Part shown: one piece after another, positions 1 to 6,630 of the stretch
Position numbering within the stretch: position 1 is the stretch's first letter
Layout: every line of letters starts with the position of its first letter
NCBI GenBank assembly: GCA_049281195.1
Contig: JBAPRR010000153.1
Location: 1-16,642, forward strand
Length of the DNA: 16,642 bases
DNA from: JBAPRR01 sp049281195
Lineage (GTDB): Bacteria > Actinomycetota > Acidimicrobiia > Acidimicrobiales > CAVXTF01
Direction of reading: 5' to 3'
Notes under the pieces: model-generated
What the model was told of the DNA's origin: nothing
Database searches by the model: none
Seen by the model: the letters and a program-made list of their open reading frames with translations, nothing else
Position numbers and translations under genes: made by a program

Positions 1-507
1 CCGGAGCACTTCCTCGGCGCTAAAGCCGAGCTGGCCGGCAACATCGACGAGGCGATCACCCACTACGCCAAGGCGTCGAACGTGCCCGGGTGGAGACGAA
101 GCGTCCCTGCTCAGAGTGACGCGCTGCTGGGGCTGGCGCGCTGTCAGCTCGCGAGCGGAGACATCCGTGGAGCGCACGAAAGCGCCACCTCGTCGATGGC
201 CCAACTCCGGAACTGGCCCGGTTGGCGCCGCTACGAGGTCGAGGCACTGCTCCGGCGACTCGAAGGGACCGGGACGAGCGAGGGAGAAGGGGGCCTCACA
301 CCACGCGAGCTCGAAGTGGTGGGGCTCGTCGCCCAGGGAAGGACCAACGGCGAAATCGGCAAGCTCCTGTTCATCTCCACCAAGACCGCGTCGGTCCACG
401 TGTCGAGCATCCTGAGGAAGCTCGCTCTCTCCAACCGATCTGAGATCGCCGCGTGGGCCGTCAGGCACGAGATCGCGGCAACGGATATAGGAACGGCGAC
501 CCGGTAA
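1..507 (+). CDS. LuxR-family transcriptional regulator, C-terminal part (5' end outside window)
   Basis: The frame is open from base 1 to TAA at 505-507, so the gene starts upstream of the window; a GTG at base 82 is only an internal codon. The visible 168 residues begin with alpha-helical, TPR-like sequence (AKAELAGNIDEAITHYAKA, then ALLGLARCQLASGDIRGAHE). They end in a canonical GerE/LuxR DNA-binding domain encoded by roughly bases 289-480: LTPRELEVVGLVAQGRTNGEI, then KTASVHVSSILRKL. A helical repeat region before a C-terminal LuxR HTH is typical of large MalT/LAL-type ATPase regulators or TPR-LuxR proteins. Which of these it is cannot be decided without the N terminus. It converges on the minus-strand gene ending at 516 with only 8 bases between stops, and no terminator hairpin is visible there. 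Its target genes are unknown. Confidence 0.9.
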   Translation, partial: PEHFLGAKAELAGNIDEAITHYAKASNVPGWRRSVPAQSDALLGLARCQLASGDIRGAHESATSSMAQLRNWPGWRRYEVEALLRRLEGTGTSEGEGGLTPRELEVVGLVAQGRTNGEIGKLLFISTKTASVHVSSILRKLALSNRSEIAAWAVRHEIAATDIGTATR

Positions 508-515
508 AGGATGAA

Positions 516-1214
516 TCAGTAAAACGGCGACCAAGCGCTCGTACGGAGCAGCTTGCTCTCCCACCGATCACGGTAGGCCAACGCCTCGTGCATGAATTGT
601 CCCGGTCGCCGGTACCGAGCCGGAACCTCCGTCGTGAGCAGGTGCATCAAGGCATCGTTACTCACTATCCGCTGCATCAGTATCGCTTCTTTACGCGGAC
701 CGGCACCGAACGCGCTCTGGAACACCGCTTGGATGTCGAGCAGGGTCGCTGCTCTCGCCCTCATCGGCTCGTAGTAACCCTTGTGCCAAAAATCGATGTA
801 GTCGTCGAGAGAGGCGTGCGGCCATCCGGTGTCTTCCATATAAAGAGTCGGCTCGTGTTCGGCTCCGTCTGCCGGAACGGTTCCGAGATCGACGTCCTGC
901 GTGGGTGACCAATGGACTGGAAGCAGGATCTTCGACACGGCGCCGTGCCGCACCTCGTCCAGTTCCCTGGCCCAGGTCTTGAGGTCGCCGGACTGCACCC
1001 GGCGCGACAATCCCTCCCACGCCGAACCGTCTCTCACCGCTGTGATGGTCACCACCTGATACGCCGGACCTGTCCCGTGAGCCTGAACGCAATACCACAG
1101 CAGGCGGGCGTCATCCCCTTCGGCGAGCTTCTTCATCCACCCGTCGCGGATCGCGACTTCGAATTCCTTCTCCCGTGCCCCTTTGATGCTGTGAATCTCA
1201 TGCAGAAATAGCAT
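516..1214 (-). CDS. NIPSNAP/EthD-like alpha-beta barrel protein, function unknown
   Basis: This 232-residue protein has no signal peptide or membrane segment. It looks like two tandem ferredoxin-like halves. Residues about 1-105 start with LFLHEIHSIKGAREKEFE and include an AYQVVTITAV strand. Residues about 125-232 contain LYMEDTGWPHASLDDYIDFW and end in RDRWESKLLRTSAWSPFY. The opening 'strand, then K-G-x-E-x-x-F-E' and the paired half-domains resemble NIPSNAP/EthD dimeric barrels, which are often encoded next to actinobacterial lipid or aromatic catabolism genes. The family call is moderate and no catalytic residue can be named. The start is ATG at 1214, only 15 bases after the stop of the SDR gene and without a good Shine-Dalgarno, so it is probably the last gene of the minus-strand operon. 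A role in the same acyl-CoA pathway is an inference from position. Confidence 0.75.
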   Translation of the reverse strand: MLFLHEIHSIKGAREKEFEVAIRDGWMKKLAEGDDARLLWYCVQAHGTGPAYQVVTITAVRDGSAWEGLSRRVQSGDLKTWARELDEVRHGAVSKILLPVHWSPTQDVDLGTVPADGAEHEPTLYMEDTGWPHASLDDYIDFWHKGYYEPMRARAATLLDIQAVFQSAFGAGPRKEAILMQRIVSNDALMHLLTTEVPARYRRPGQFMHEALAYRDRWESKLLRTSAWSPFY

Positions 1215-1229
1215 CCGAACAGACCCGGC

Positions 1230-2123
1230 CTACCTGCGCCCACTCGATTCGGGGTCGAACGGTGGGCGCCCCATCTGGTCGCGCACCGTCACGAACGGCG
1301 GGTTCGTAAGCGACCGACGCTGCCAGTTGGCCCCGTCGACCACGAGCGTGTGGCCTGAGATGAAGCTGGCATAAGGCGACGCGAGGAACGTCGCCGCCCA
1401 CCCGAGCTCGCGCAGCATTCCCACCCGAAGAGCCGGCTGCCGGTTGTCCACCGCCTCTGCCCGGTCCAGATTGGATCGGATGTCAGCGGTCATGTCCTCG
1501 TGCGGGAACAACCCCGGCACGAGCGCGTTCACCTGGATCCCGTAGGGACCCCACTCGACGGCCAAAGTCTCAGTGAGGTTCTTCAGACCTGCCTTCGCCG
1601 CCGCCGAATGGGCGAAGCCCGGGCCTCCGGTCCAGGCGTACGACGCTCCTACGTTGATGATCGATCCGCACGAGTCCAGAGCCAGGTGCCGGCGTGCGAA
1701 CTCTCGGGCGCAGAAGAACGGCCCGTTCAGCGTTATGTCGATGACGGTCCTCCAGGCGTTGGGTGACATGTCCTCGGCGGGAACCGGAAAGTTGGCCGCG
1801 GCATTGTTGACAAGCACGCCAGGCAGTCCGAACTCCGACTCTGCCTGGTCGAACGCAGCCGAGATGTCCTCGGGCTTGCGCACGTCGCACACCGCAGTCA
1901 GGACCTTTCCACCGATCGCGGAAACAGCCTCGCGACCCTGCATGAGATGCTCGTGGGATCGGCTGGCGATGACTATGGCCGCACCCAGACGTGCGAACTC
2001 CAGGGCTATGGCCTTTCCGAGTCCGTTTCCTCCACCGGTAATGAAGACACTCGTGCCTTCGTAGGTACCTGGTGCGAGCGCCGTCTCACCGGCGGGTGGC
2101 GGGAGCGGCAGTCCTGTGGGCAT
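1230..2123 (-). CDS. SDR-family oxidoreductase, 2,4-dienoyl-CoA reductase-like
   Basis: This 297-residue Rossmann-fold protein carries the nucleotide-binding motif TGGGNGLG (residues 29-36), CDV around 79-81, and NNAA (106-109). The classical YxxxK catalytic pair is absent: position K-4 is serine (S173, K177). Instead a tyrosine, Y162, lies 15 residues before K177. That is the Tyr/Lys spacing I recall for mitochondrial 2,4-dienoyl-CoA reductase (Tyr199/Lys214), and the surrounding SYAWTGGPG...SAAAKAG block fits that family. The expected reaction is NADPH-dependent reduction of 2,4-dienoyl-CoA, needed to oxidise unsaturated acyl chains. The ATG start at 2123 is 6 bases after the upstream crotonase stop, with GGGAG about 10 bases before it. 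Its place between crotonase and NIPSNAP-like genes supports an acyl-CoA role. The exact substrate is not shown by sequence. Confidence 0.9.
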   Translation of the reverse strand: MPTGLPLPPPAGETALAPGTYEGTSVFITGGGNGLGKAIALEFARLGAAIVIASRSHEHLMQGREAVSAIGGKVLTAVCDVRKPEDISAAFDQAESEFGLPGVLVNNAAANFPVPAEDMSPNAWRTVIDITLNGPFFCAREFARRHLALDSCGSIINVGASYAWTGGPGFAHSAAAKAGLKNLTETLAVEWGPYGIQVNALVPGLFPHEDMTADIRSNLDRAEAVDNRQPALRVGMLRELGWAATFLASPYASFISGHTLVVDGANWQRRSLTNPPFVTVRDQMGRPPFDPESSGRR

Positions 2124-2129
2124 TCGAGA

Positions 2130-2945
2130 TCAGCTCCCGGTGTAGTGAGCGTCGCGTTCTTCGGCGCGTGCACTCTTGAGCTCGGCGAAGTCGTCGCTAC
2201 GGTTGATGAACGTCTGGTAGATCACTTCGTCAGCCATCGATGAGCGAATCTGCGGTTGCGACAGGTGCCTGATCACTTCGCGAGCCATCTTCACGGTGAC
2301 TGCGGGAGCCTTTGCGATCTGATGAGCCATCTCCAGCGCAGTCGAGTCGAGCTCCTCCGGCTCCACCACCCGGCTCACGACTCCGTGGGTAAGCGCCTCC
2401 TCCGCGGTCAGCACCCGGCCGGTCAGGACGATGTCGCTGACGATGCCCGGGCCACACATCTGATGCAGGACCGCGACACCTCCGGTGTCCGGTATGACGC
2501 CGAACGTTGTTTCGGGAAGCCTGAACCGGGTCCCCACCGCGGCGATCCGGATGTCGCAGAGAAGTGCCCGCTGGAAAGAGCCCCCCATCACCCACCCCTT
2601 CAACGCGGCGATTACCGGCGCGTCGATGTCCCAGAGCTTCTGGATTCCCCTGTGGCCCCTGCGCATCAGCTCGTGGTGCGACATCTCGACCTGCATCGTC
2701 CCGATGGCGCTCACGTCCCGGCCCGCGGAAAAGGACTGGCCTTCGGCTCTCCACACGATCGCCCTCAGGCCCGGCGTGCTCTTGAGCTGCTCGAATATGT
2801 CGAAAAGCGCCGCGTCCATTTCATCGTCGAACGCGTTGTGCTTGTCAGGTCGGTTGTTCGTGATCACTGCGACGGGACCGTCAAGGTCGAGCCGCACGCG
2901 GTCGGTGGTCACCACAGGTCTCCGATCATCTGAGAGGTGCGGCAC
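2130..2945 (-). CDS. Enoyl-CoA hydratase/isomerase (crotonase) family protein with a substituted catalytic Glu
   Basis: This 271-residue crotonase-fold protein shows NRPDKHNAF (31-39), the oxyanion-hole segment FSAGRDVSA (72-80), and ALKGWVMGGSFQ (114-125). FRLPETTFGVIPDTGG follows (141-156), then the TGRVLTAEEALTHGVVSRVV block. In enoyl-CoA hydratase the two catalytic glutamates lie in GGGCE and PE. Here the first is Q125 (codon CAG, bases 2571-2573) and only the second, E145, is kept. The protein may therefore be an isomerase, hydrolase or other crotonase rather than a true hydratase. The GTG start at 2945 directly abuts the TAG of the M20 gene (TAG|GTG), which indicates translational coupling. 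Neighbours (hydratase-2, dienoyl-CoA reductase-like SDR) place it in CoA-thioester catabolism. Confidence 0.92.
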   Translation of the reverse strand: MPHLSDDRRPVVTTDRVRLDLDGPVAVITNNRPDKHNAFDDEMDAALFDIFEQLKSTPGLRAIVWRAEGQSFSAGRDVSAIGTMQVEMSHHELMRRGHRGIQKLWDIDAPVIAALKGWVMGGSFQRALLCDIRIAAVGTRFRLPETTFGVIPDTGGVAVLHQMCGPGIVSDIVLTGRVLTAEEALTHGVVSRVVEPEELDSTALEMAHQIAKAPAVTVKMAREVIRHLSQPQIRSSMADEVIYQTFINRSDDFAELKSARAEERDAHYTGS

Positions 2946-4124
2946 CTAAGCGCTGAGCGCCAGGGCCGAGTGCATGGCGATACCGCTCGCCATTGCAGAC
3001 TCGTCTATCACCATCCGGTTGGAGTGGTTCGGCTCGATCGGTCCATCGCCCGGTGGCTGGGCACCCAGGAATGCGATCGCTCCCGGGATCTTCTGCATGA
3101 CGAACGACCAGTCTTCTGCGCCCATGATCGGCGTGGGCATTTCGAGCGAGTGGTCCTGACCCAGGATCGAGGATGCCACCTGGAGCATCAGGTCGCTGCC
3201 GGACTTGCTGTTGACGACCGGCGGGTACGGCTCGGCGACCATCTGTATCGACGAGGCGCAGCCATGCGCCGCGGCGACGTGCTCAGACACACGCTCGAGC
3301 CCTTCGAGGATGGTCCTACGGGTCTCTTCTGACACCGCTCTGATCGTCCCGAGAATCGTTGCGGTCTCCGGGATGACGTTGTTGGTCGTGCCGGCCTTGA
3401 TACTCCCCACGGTGAGCACTCCCGGGTCGAACGGGTTCACCCTTCTGGTCACCATCGTCTGCAGTGCGCCCACCAGCTCGCAGGCCACCGGGACAGGGTC
3501 CAACGCCTGGTAGGGACTCGACGCGTGACCTCCCCTTCCTGTAACGGTCACGCAGAAGGCATCCGAAGAGGCGAAGAGGGTGCCATGCCGAGTCGCAATG
3601 ATCCCGGGCGGAAGTAAAGGAGTGATGTGGATGGCGTGAGCGCGGTCGATCGGACCGAACCGTTCGATGAGCCCCTCTTCCAGCATGATCCGGGCGCCGG
3701 CGAAACCTTCTTCGCCCGGTTGGAACATGAACACGACGCGCCCCGAGAGCGATCCGCGACGCTCCGAGAGAAGTCGGGCCGCGCCTGCCAGCATGGCGAC
3801 GTGCGCGTCATGTCCGCACGCGTGCATGGCACCGGGGACAAGCGATGCAAAGTCGAGCCCGGTGTCCTCCGTCAACGGGAGCGCGTCCATGTCGGCGCGC
3901 AAAAGCGTGGTCGGACCGGAATTCGCACCATCTTGAACCGCTACTACGGAGGTGGTCCGCTCTCCCGTATGGATCTCGAGGCCGAGCCCGTCCAGCGCGT
4001 CGAGGAGCACCTGCTGGGTAACAGGGAGATCGAGTCCGATCTCGGGCCGGGAATGGATGGTCCTCCTGAGCTCCACGGCTTCGGCCAGTAGCTGTTCGGA
4101 TTCTTCGAGAAGGGAGGGGGACAT
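2946..4124 (-). CDS. M20D-family metallo-amidohydrolase (hippurate / IAA-amino-acid hydrolase type)
   Basis: This cytoplasmic hydrolase has 392 residues, the usual length for M20D. Visible motifs are RRTIHSRPEIGL (20-31), the metal site RADMDALPL (76-84), HACGHDAH (101-108) with the Cys-Gly-His ligand group, and the catalytic FQPGEEG (134-140). The lid-domain histidine lies in GRGGHASSPYQALDP, and MGAEDWSF is near the C terminus. Relatives cleave N-acyl amino acids, hippurate or amide-linked auxin conjugates and need two divalent metal ions. ATG at 4124 is preceded by GATAAT, then 6 bases, so a leaderless promoter may start transcription at the codon itself. Upstream on the same strand the next gene is a phosphotransferase, but the gap contains an opposite-strand small gene. 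Downstream the crotonase gene abuts. It could release acyl chains that the neighbouring CoA enzymes then degrade; this is inference. Confidence 0.93.
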   Translation of the reverse strand: MSPSLLEESEQLLAEAVELRRTIHSRPEIGLDLPVTQQVLLDALDGLGLEIHTGERTTSVVAVQDGANSGPTTLLRADMDALPLTEDTGLDFASLVPGAMHACGHDAHVAMLAGAARLLSERRGSLSGRVVFMFQPGEEGFAGARIMLEEGLIERFGPIDRAHAIHITPLLPPGIIATRHGTLFASSDAFCVTVTGRGGHASSPYQALDPVPVACELVGALQTMVTRRVNPFDPGVLTVGSIKAGTTNNVIPETATILGTIRAVSEETRRTILEGLERVSEHVAAAHGCASSIQMVAEPYPPVVNSKSGSDLMLQVASSILGQDHSLEMPTPIMGAEDWSFVMQKIPGAIAFLGAQPPGDGPIEPNHSNRMVIDESAMASGIAMHSALALSA

Positions 4125-4130
4125 GTCCCG

Positions 4131-4158
4131 ATTATCCCACCAGCTGCTCCGTTAACCT
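4131..4158. promoter_or_regulatory. Overlapping divergent leaderless promoters (M20 gene and serine-triplet gene)
   Basis: On the minus strand, GATAAT (4136-4131) is followed by 6 bases and the M20 ATG. On the plus strand, TAACCT (4153-4158) is followed by 6 bases and the ATG at 4165. Each -10-like box lies where the other promoter's -35 region would be, so the two promoters would compete for polymerase. The boxes are seen; promoter activity is inferred. Confidence 0.4.
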
Positions 4159-4164
4159 TTGGTG

Positions 4165-4431
4165 ATGGCCACACCGCTGCTTTCGGTGAGCTCCACCGAT
4201 TCGGTGCTGAGCATCGGGTCAAAAGGCTCGGTCCTGTCGATCGGATCCGTGGGAAGCGTTCTTTCGATCGGCTCAGTGGGAAGCGCCCTGTCGATAGGTT
4301 CGATCATGTCGTTCGGATCGATCCTCTCGATCGGATCCTTCATGTCCCTCGTCTCGCTGCTCTCCGGCATGTCCCGCTTCGGGGTCATGGCCTGGAGGTA
4401 CGCGCTACGCCGGGGAGTTCAGTCCCAGTAG
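4165..4431 (+). CDS. Small serine-triplet repeat protein (xSx repeats), unknown function
   Basis: The 88-residue product has Ser at residues 7, 10, 13 and so on to 70: 22 consecutive triplets with Ser in the middle. A nine-residue super-repeat of the type LSIGSVGSV occurs at residues 15-23, 24-32, 33-41, 42-50 (LSIGSIMSF) and 54-62 (LSIGSFMSL). The flanking residues are almost all Gly or hydrophobic. The tail (FGVMAWRYALRRGVQSQ) is aromatic and basic. Ser is encoded by both AGC and TCN codons and Gly by all four codons, so the protein rather than the DNA repeat appears to be conserved; this favours the plus strand. There is no Shine-Dalgarno, but TAACCT lies 6 bases before the ATG. The last 13 bases overlap the convergent phosphotransferase gene. 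A three-residue period suggests a regular rod or beta-solenoid-like fold. I recall similar short Ser/Gly repeats in other actinobacteria but know no function. Confidence 0.6.
   Translation: MATPLLSVSSTDSVLSIGSKGSVLSIGSVGSVLSIGSVGSALSIGSIMSFGSILSIGSFMSLVSLLSGMSRFGVMAWRYALRRGVQSQ
4207..4350 (+). repeat. Degenerate 27-base tandem repeat encoding LSIGSxGSx
   Basis: Units begin at 4207, 4234, 4261 and 4288, with a further unit at 4324 after a 9-base spacer; each encodes nine residues starting LSIGS. The DNA copies differ mainly at synonymous positions (for example AGC against TCG for Ser). Both strands stay free of stop codons, which creates a spurious minus-strand frame over the same bases. Confidence 0.8.
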
Positions 4432-5552
4432 GTGCCTTCCGCCATCTTCGCGAGCGTGTGGCGGTGGTGAAGTAGGTCGTCCGGATTGTCGGGGAAGGTG
4501 ATCTCCCCGAAGTGAGCCTGACGGGCTCCCGTCCTCAAGAACACGATCCCCCACTGGATCGCCGCGTACGTCCCGTAGAAAGCCAGATCCCGAATCGTCT
4601 CTCCGCTCAGGCGCTCGTAGGTCTCGATCACTTCGTCTCCGAGCATGAAGCTCGGCATGCCGGGAAGACCTAGTGGCTCCACGATGTCCTGAAAGACGCG
4701 GTGGGAGAAGATCATCCACGAGACATCCAGCTCGCGGGGACCGAGCCCCGCCATCTCCCAATCAAGCACCGCGACCGGTTGGTACCGGCGGTACATGACG
4801 TTGCCGATCCTGGCGTCCCCCCAGCTCAACACGGTGGGACTGACTTCCTTGGGCCAATGGTCATACAGCCACTTGAAGCAGTTTTCGATGAGATCCGATC
4901 GCCCCGTGTCGGCCAGTGCGAACTCGTACCACGCCGACGTGTGAGCCACGTGGCGTTCGAGCCAATCCCCTCCCTCGGTCCCGAACGACAGGAATCCGAA
5001 AGTCTCCTCCGCATTCTCGATCGCATGCAGTTGCGCAAGGACCGATACAGAAGAGTCCTGCAGGACTCGCAGGTCAGCATCCGAAGATTCGTACAGCCAG
5101 TTGTCCCCGAACGTGTAAGGAAGCATGTCGGGTGGCACTTCGCCTTCGACCCTGCTCATGACGAAGAACGGTGAACCCAAGGCGGCCGGGTCGTCCTCGA
5201 GCCACAGCATCTTCGGGACGGGAACCTCGGTCAGCTTCGCGATCAGGTTGAGCGTGTCGAACTGGCGGTGCAGGTCATAGTTCGGGAACACCGGGACGTC
5301 CGCCAGAGAAGGGGCCATCCGGGCGACCAGCGCCTCGGCGCGCGTTTTTGATCCTTCGCTCCATGACGCGTCGAGAAGCACGGTCTCACTCGACATGCCG
5401 TTCGTCGACGCCGCGCCATGAACCGATATCTGAGGTGCCGATCCTGGCGGCAGAGTGGTTTCGAACCACTTCTGCAACGCCGATTGTAGCTCGGCGATAT
5501 CTCTGGTCGACCGCTGCATTCCGGACGTGAGTCCGTCGTCCTCCCCTGCCAT
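4419..5552 (-). CDS. APH-like phosphotransferase (aminoglycoside-phosphotransferase fold)
   Basis: This 377-residue kinase-fold protein is related to APH/choline-kinase enzymes. The N lobe includes HRQFDTLNLIAKLTEVPVPKML and the hinge-like SPFFVMSRVEGEVPPDMLPY. The catalytic loop is VLSWGDARIGNVMYR (241-255) with D246 and N251, and the magnesium motif is AVLDWEMAGLGPRELDVSW (261-279). The usual HGD is WGD here, a variant I know from the actinobacterial phosphotransferase group near acyl-CoA genes. The same fold is fused to acyl-CoA dehydrogenases in animal ACAD10/11, which act on 4-hydroxyacyl-CoA, so a hydroxyacyl substrate is a reasonable guess; antibiotic resistance is less likely. The ATG at 5552 has no Shine-Dalgarno, but TACGGT (5566-5561) is 8 bases before it. 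It lies 61 bases after the hydratase-2 gene on the same strand. Confidence 0.88.
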   Translation of the reverse strand: MAGEDDGLTSGMQRSTRDIAELQSALQKWFETTLPPGSAPQISVHGAASTNGMSSETVLLDASWSEGSKTRAEALVARMAPSLADVPVFPNYDLHRQFDTLNLIAKLTEVPVPKMLWLEDDPAALGSPFFVMSRVEGEVPPDMLPYTFGDNWLYESSDADLRVLQDSSVSVLAQLHAIENAEETFGFLSFGTEGGDWLERHVAHTSAWYEFALADTGRSDLIENCFKWLYDHWPKEVSPTVLSWGDARIGNVMYRRYQPVAVLDWEMAGLGPRELDVSWMIFSHRVFQDIVEPLGLPGMPSFMLGDEVIETYERLSGETIRDLAFYGTYAAIQWGIVFLRTGARQAHFGEITFPDNPDDLLHHRHTLAKMAEGTYWD

Positions 5553-5560
5553 GAAAGAAG

Positions 5561-5566
5561 ACCGTA
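5561..5566 (-). promoter_or_regulatory. Possible leaderless -10 box of the phosphotransferase gene
   Basis: TACGGT on the minus strand is followed by 8 bases and the ATG at 5552; no Shine-Dalgarno is present. It fits the TAnnnT pattern seen before other genes here. A single hexamer is weak evidence. Confidence 0.25.
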
Positions 5567-5613
5567 CTCATCCCGCGGCCCGAATTCATCGAGCGTCCGG
5601 CGCCTCTCTCCGG

Positions 5614-6534
5614 TCAGACGGCGTCCGCGAACCTGAAGGACCCCGAATCGATGGCCACCTGACCTCCGTTGGAGGACGTCCGGAAGCGGGCGCCCCCTTC
5701 ATCGAGCCATATCGCCACATCAAGCGAATCGCCCGGATCGACGGGGCGTGTGAAGCGGGCCGACATGCTGCCGAACCGGGCCGGATCCGATCCGCACAGA
5801 GTGTGGAGCAGAGCGCGTCCGGTGAAACCGTAGGTGCACAGACCGTGGAGGATCGGGCGGTCGAAGCCCGCCCTCTTCGCGAATACAGGATCCGAGTGCA
5901 GGGGATTCCGGTCTCCCGAGAGCCGGTAGAGCAGGGCCTGGTCGGCCCGGGTCTCGTACGTCACGACGTGATCAGGCTCGCGTTCGGGCATCGGGCCGAC
6001 ATTGTTCTCCGGTCCGCGCGGACCTCCGAAACCCCCCTCTCCCCTTATGAACAGAGACGACGACGTGCTGAACAGTGGTGTCCCGTCGTTTGCATCGAGC
6101 GACTGTGACGACATGACGACCAGTGCTCCCGATCCCTTGTCGTAGATGCCCGAGACCGTCGTCGTGGTCGTCACCTCCCCTTGAGGTGGGATCGGTCTGT
6201 GCAAAGCGATCGACTGCTCGCCGTGAACCAGCATCGCCGGGTCGAAGGTCCCGTACTCGAAGGCCACCTGATGCCCGCCGGACGACGACCCGCCCCGCTC
6301 GGAGTCCTCGGGGCGCTGACCCGACCTCGTACCTCTACCCACGATCGAGACGAATGTAGGTAGAACCAACTGGGCGACGCCCGTGCTGTTCTCTGTCGTA
6401 AAGGCCAACTCGAATCCGGTCGAATCGACACTCCCGGCACCCACTCCGAGGGCGTACAGCAGGCAATCGGTGGAGGTCCACGAGTGTTGCGCTGGTTGGC
6501 CCGAGGCTCCCACCGCAGCAAGGTTCATCGGCAT
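5614..6534 (-). CDS. Hydratase-2 / MaoC-type (3R)-hydroxyacyl-CoA dehydratase
   Basis: This 306-residue double hot-dog protein matches the length of the hydratase-2 part of peroxisomal MFE-2. The N-terminal hot dog begins LLYALGVGAG. The C-terminal one carries the signature YRLSGDRNPLHSDP (203-216) with catalytic D208 and H213, then GFDRPILHGLCTYG (223-236). The reaction is hydration of trans-2-enoyl-CoA to (3R)-hydroxyacyl-CoA, or its reverse. The frame is open back to 6645, but I chose ATG 6534 because AGAGGA lies 6 bases upstream and family N-terminal sequence begins there; the extra residues upstream look unrelated to the family. It is the first gene of the minus-strand cluster and is divergent from the MerR gene. 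The inverted repeat at 6631-6652 lies about 100 bases upstream and is a likely control site. Confidence 0.93.
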   Translation of the reverse strand: MPMNLAAVGASGQPAQHSWTSTDCLLYALGVGAGSVDSTGFELAFTTENSTGVAQLVLPTFVSIVGRGTRSGQRPEDSERGGSSSGGHQVAFEYGTFDPAMLVHGEQSIALHRPIPPQGEVTTTTTVSGIYDKGSGALVVMSSQSLDANDGTPLFSTSSSLFIRGEGGFGGPRGPENNVGPMPEREPDHVVTYETRADQALLYRLSGDRNPLHSDPVFAKRAGFDRPILHGLCTYGFTGRALLHTLCGSDPARFGSMSARFTRPVDPGDSLDVAIWLDEGGARFRTSSNGGQVAIDSGSFRFADAV

Positions 6535-6630
6535 GAGCAGTCCTCTCTGGTGTGTTCCGGTCCGGTGTGATCTGGCGCCTGTGTCCTGGCCGGTGCCGAC
6601 CGGCGAAGCGCCGCCGCAAGATAATAACAG

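Noticed and set aside
453..908. Plus-strand 151-residue frame antisense to the NIPSNAP-like gene
   Set aside because: It overlaps the end of the LuxR gene and lies antisense to a protein with coherent strand/helix pattern and operon spacing; a composition shadow of high-GC DNA.
4152..4388. Minus-strand 78-residue frame (repeats of the type EPIDRTEP) fitting by spacing between the phosphotransferase and M20 genes
   Set aside because: It is opposite the serine-triplet repeat. The mixed AGC/TCN serine codons and varied Gly codons show conservation of the plus-strand protein, the minus frame has no Shine-Dalgarno, and its openness follows from the repeat. Some doubt remains because the spacing suits the operon.
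4419..5552. Aminoglycoside resistance kinase
   Set aside because: WGD catalytic loop and acyl-CoA gene neighbours fit a metabolic kinase better; no resistance context.
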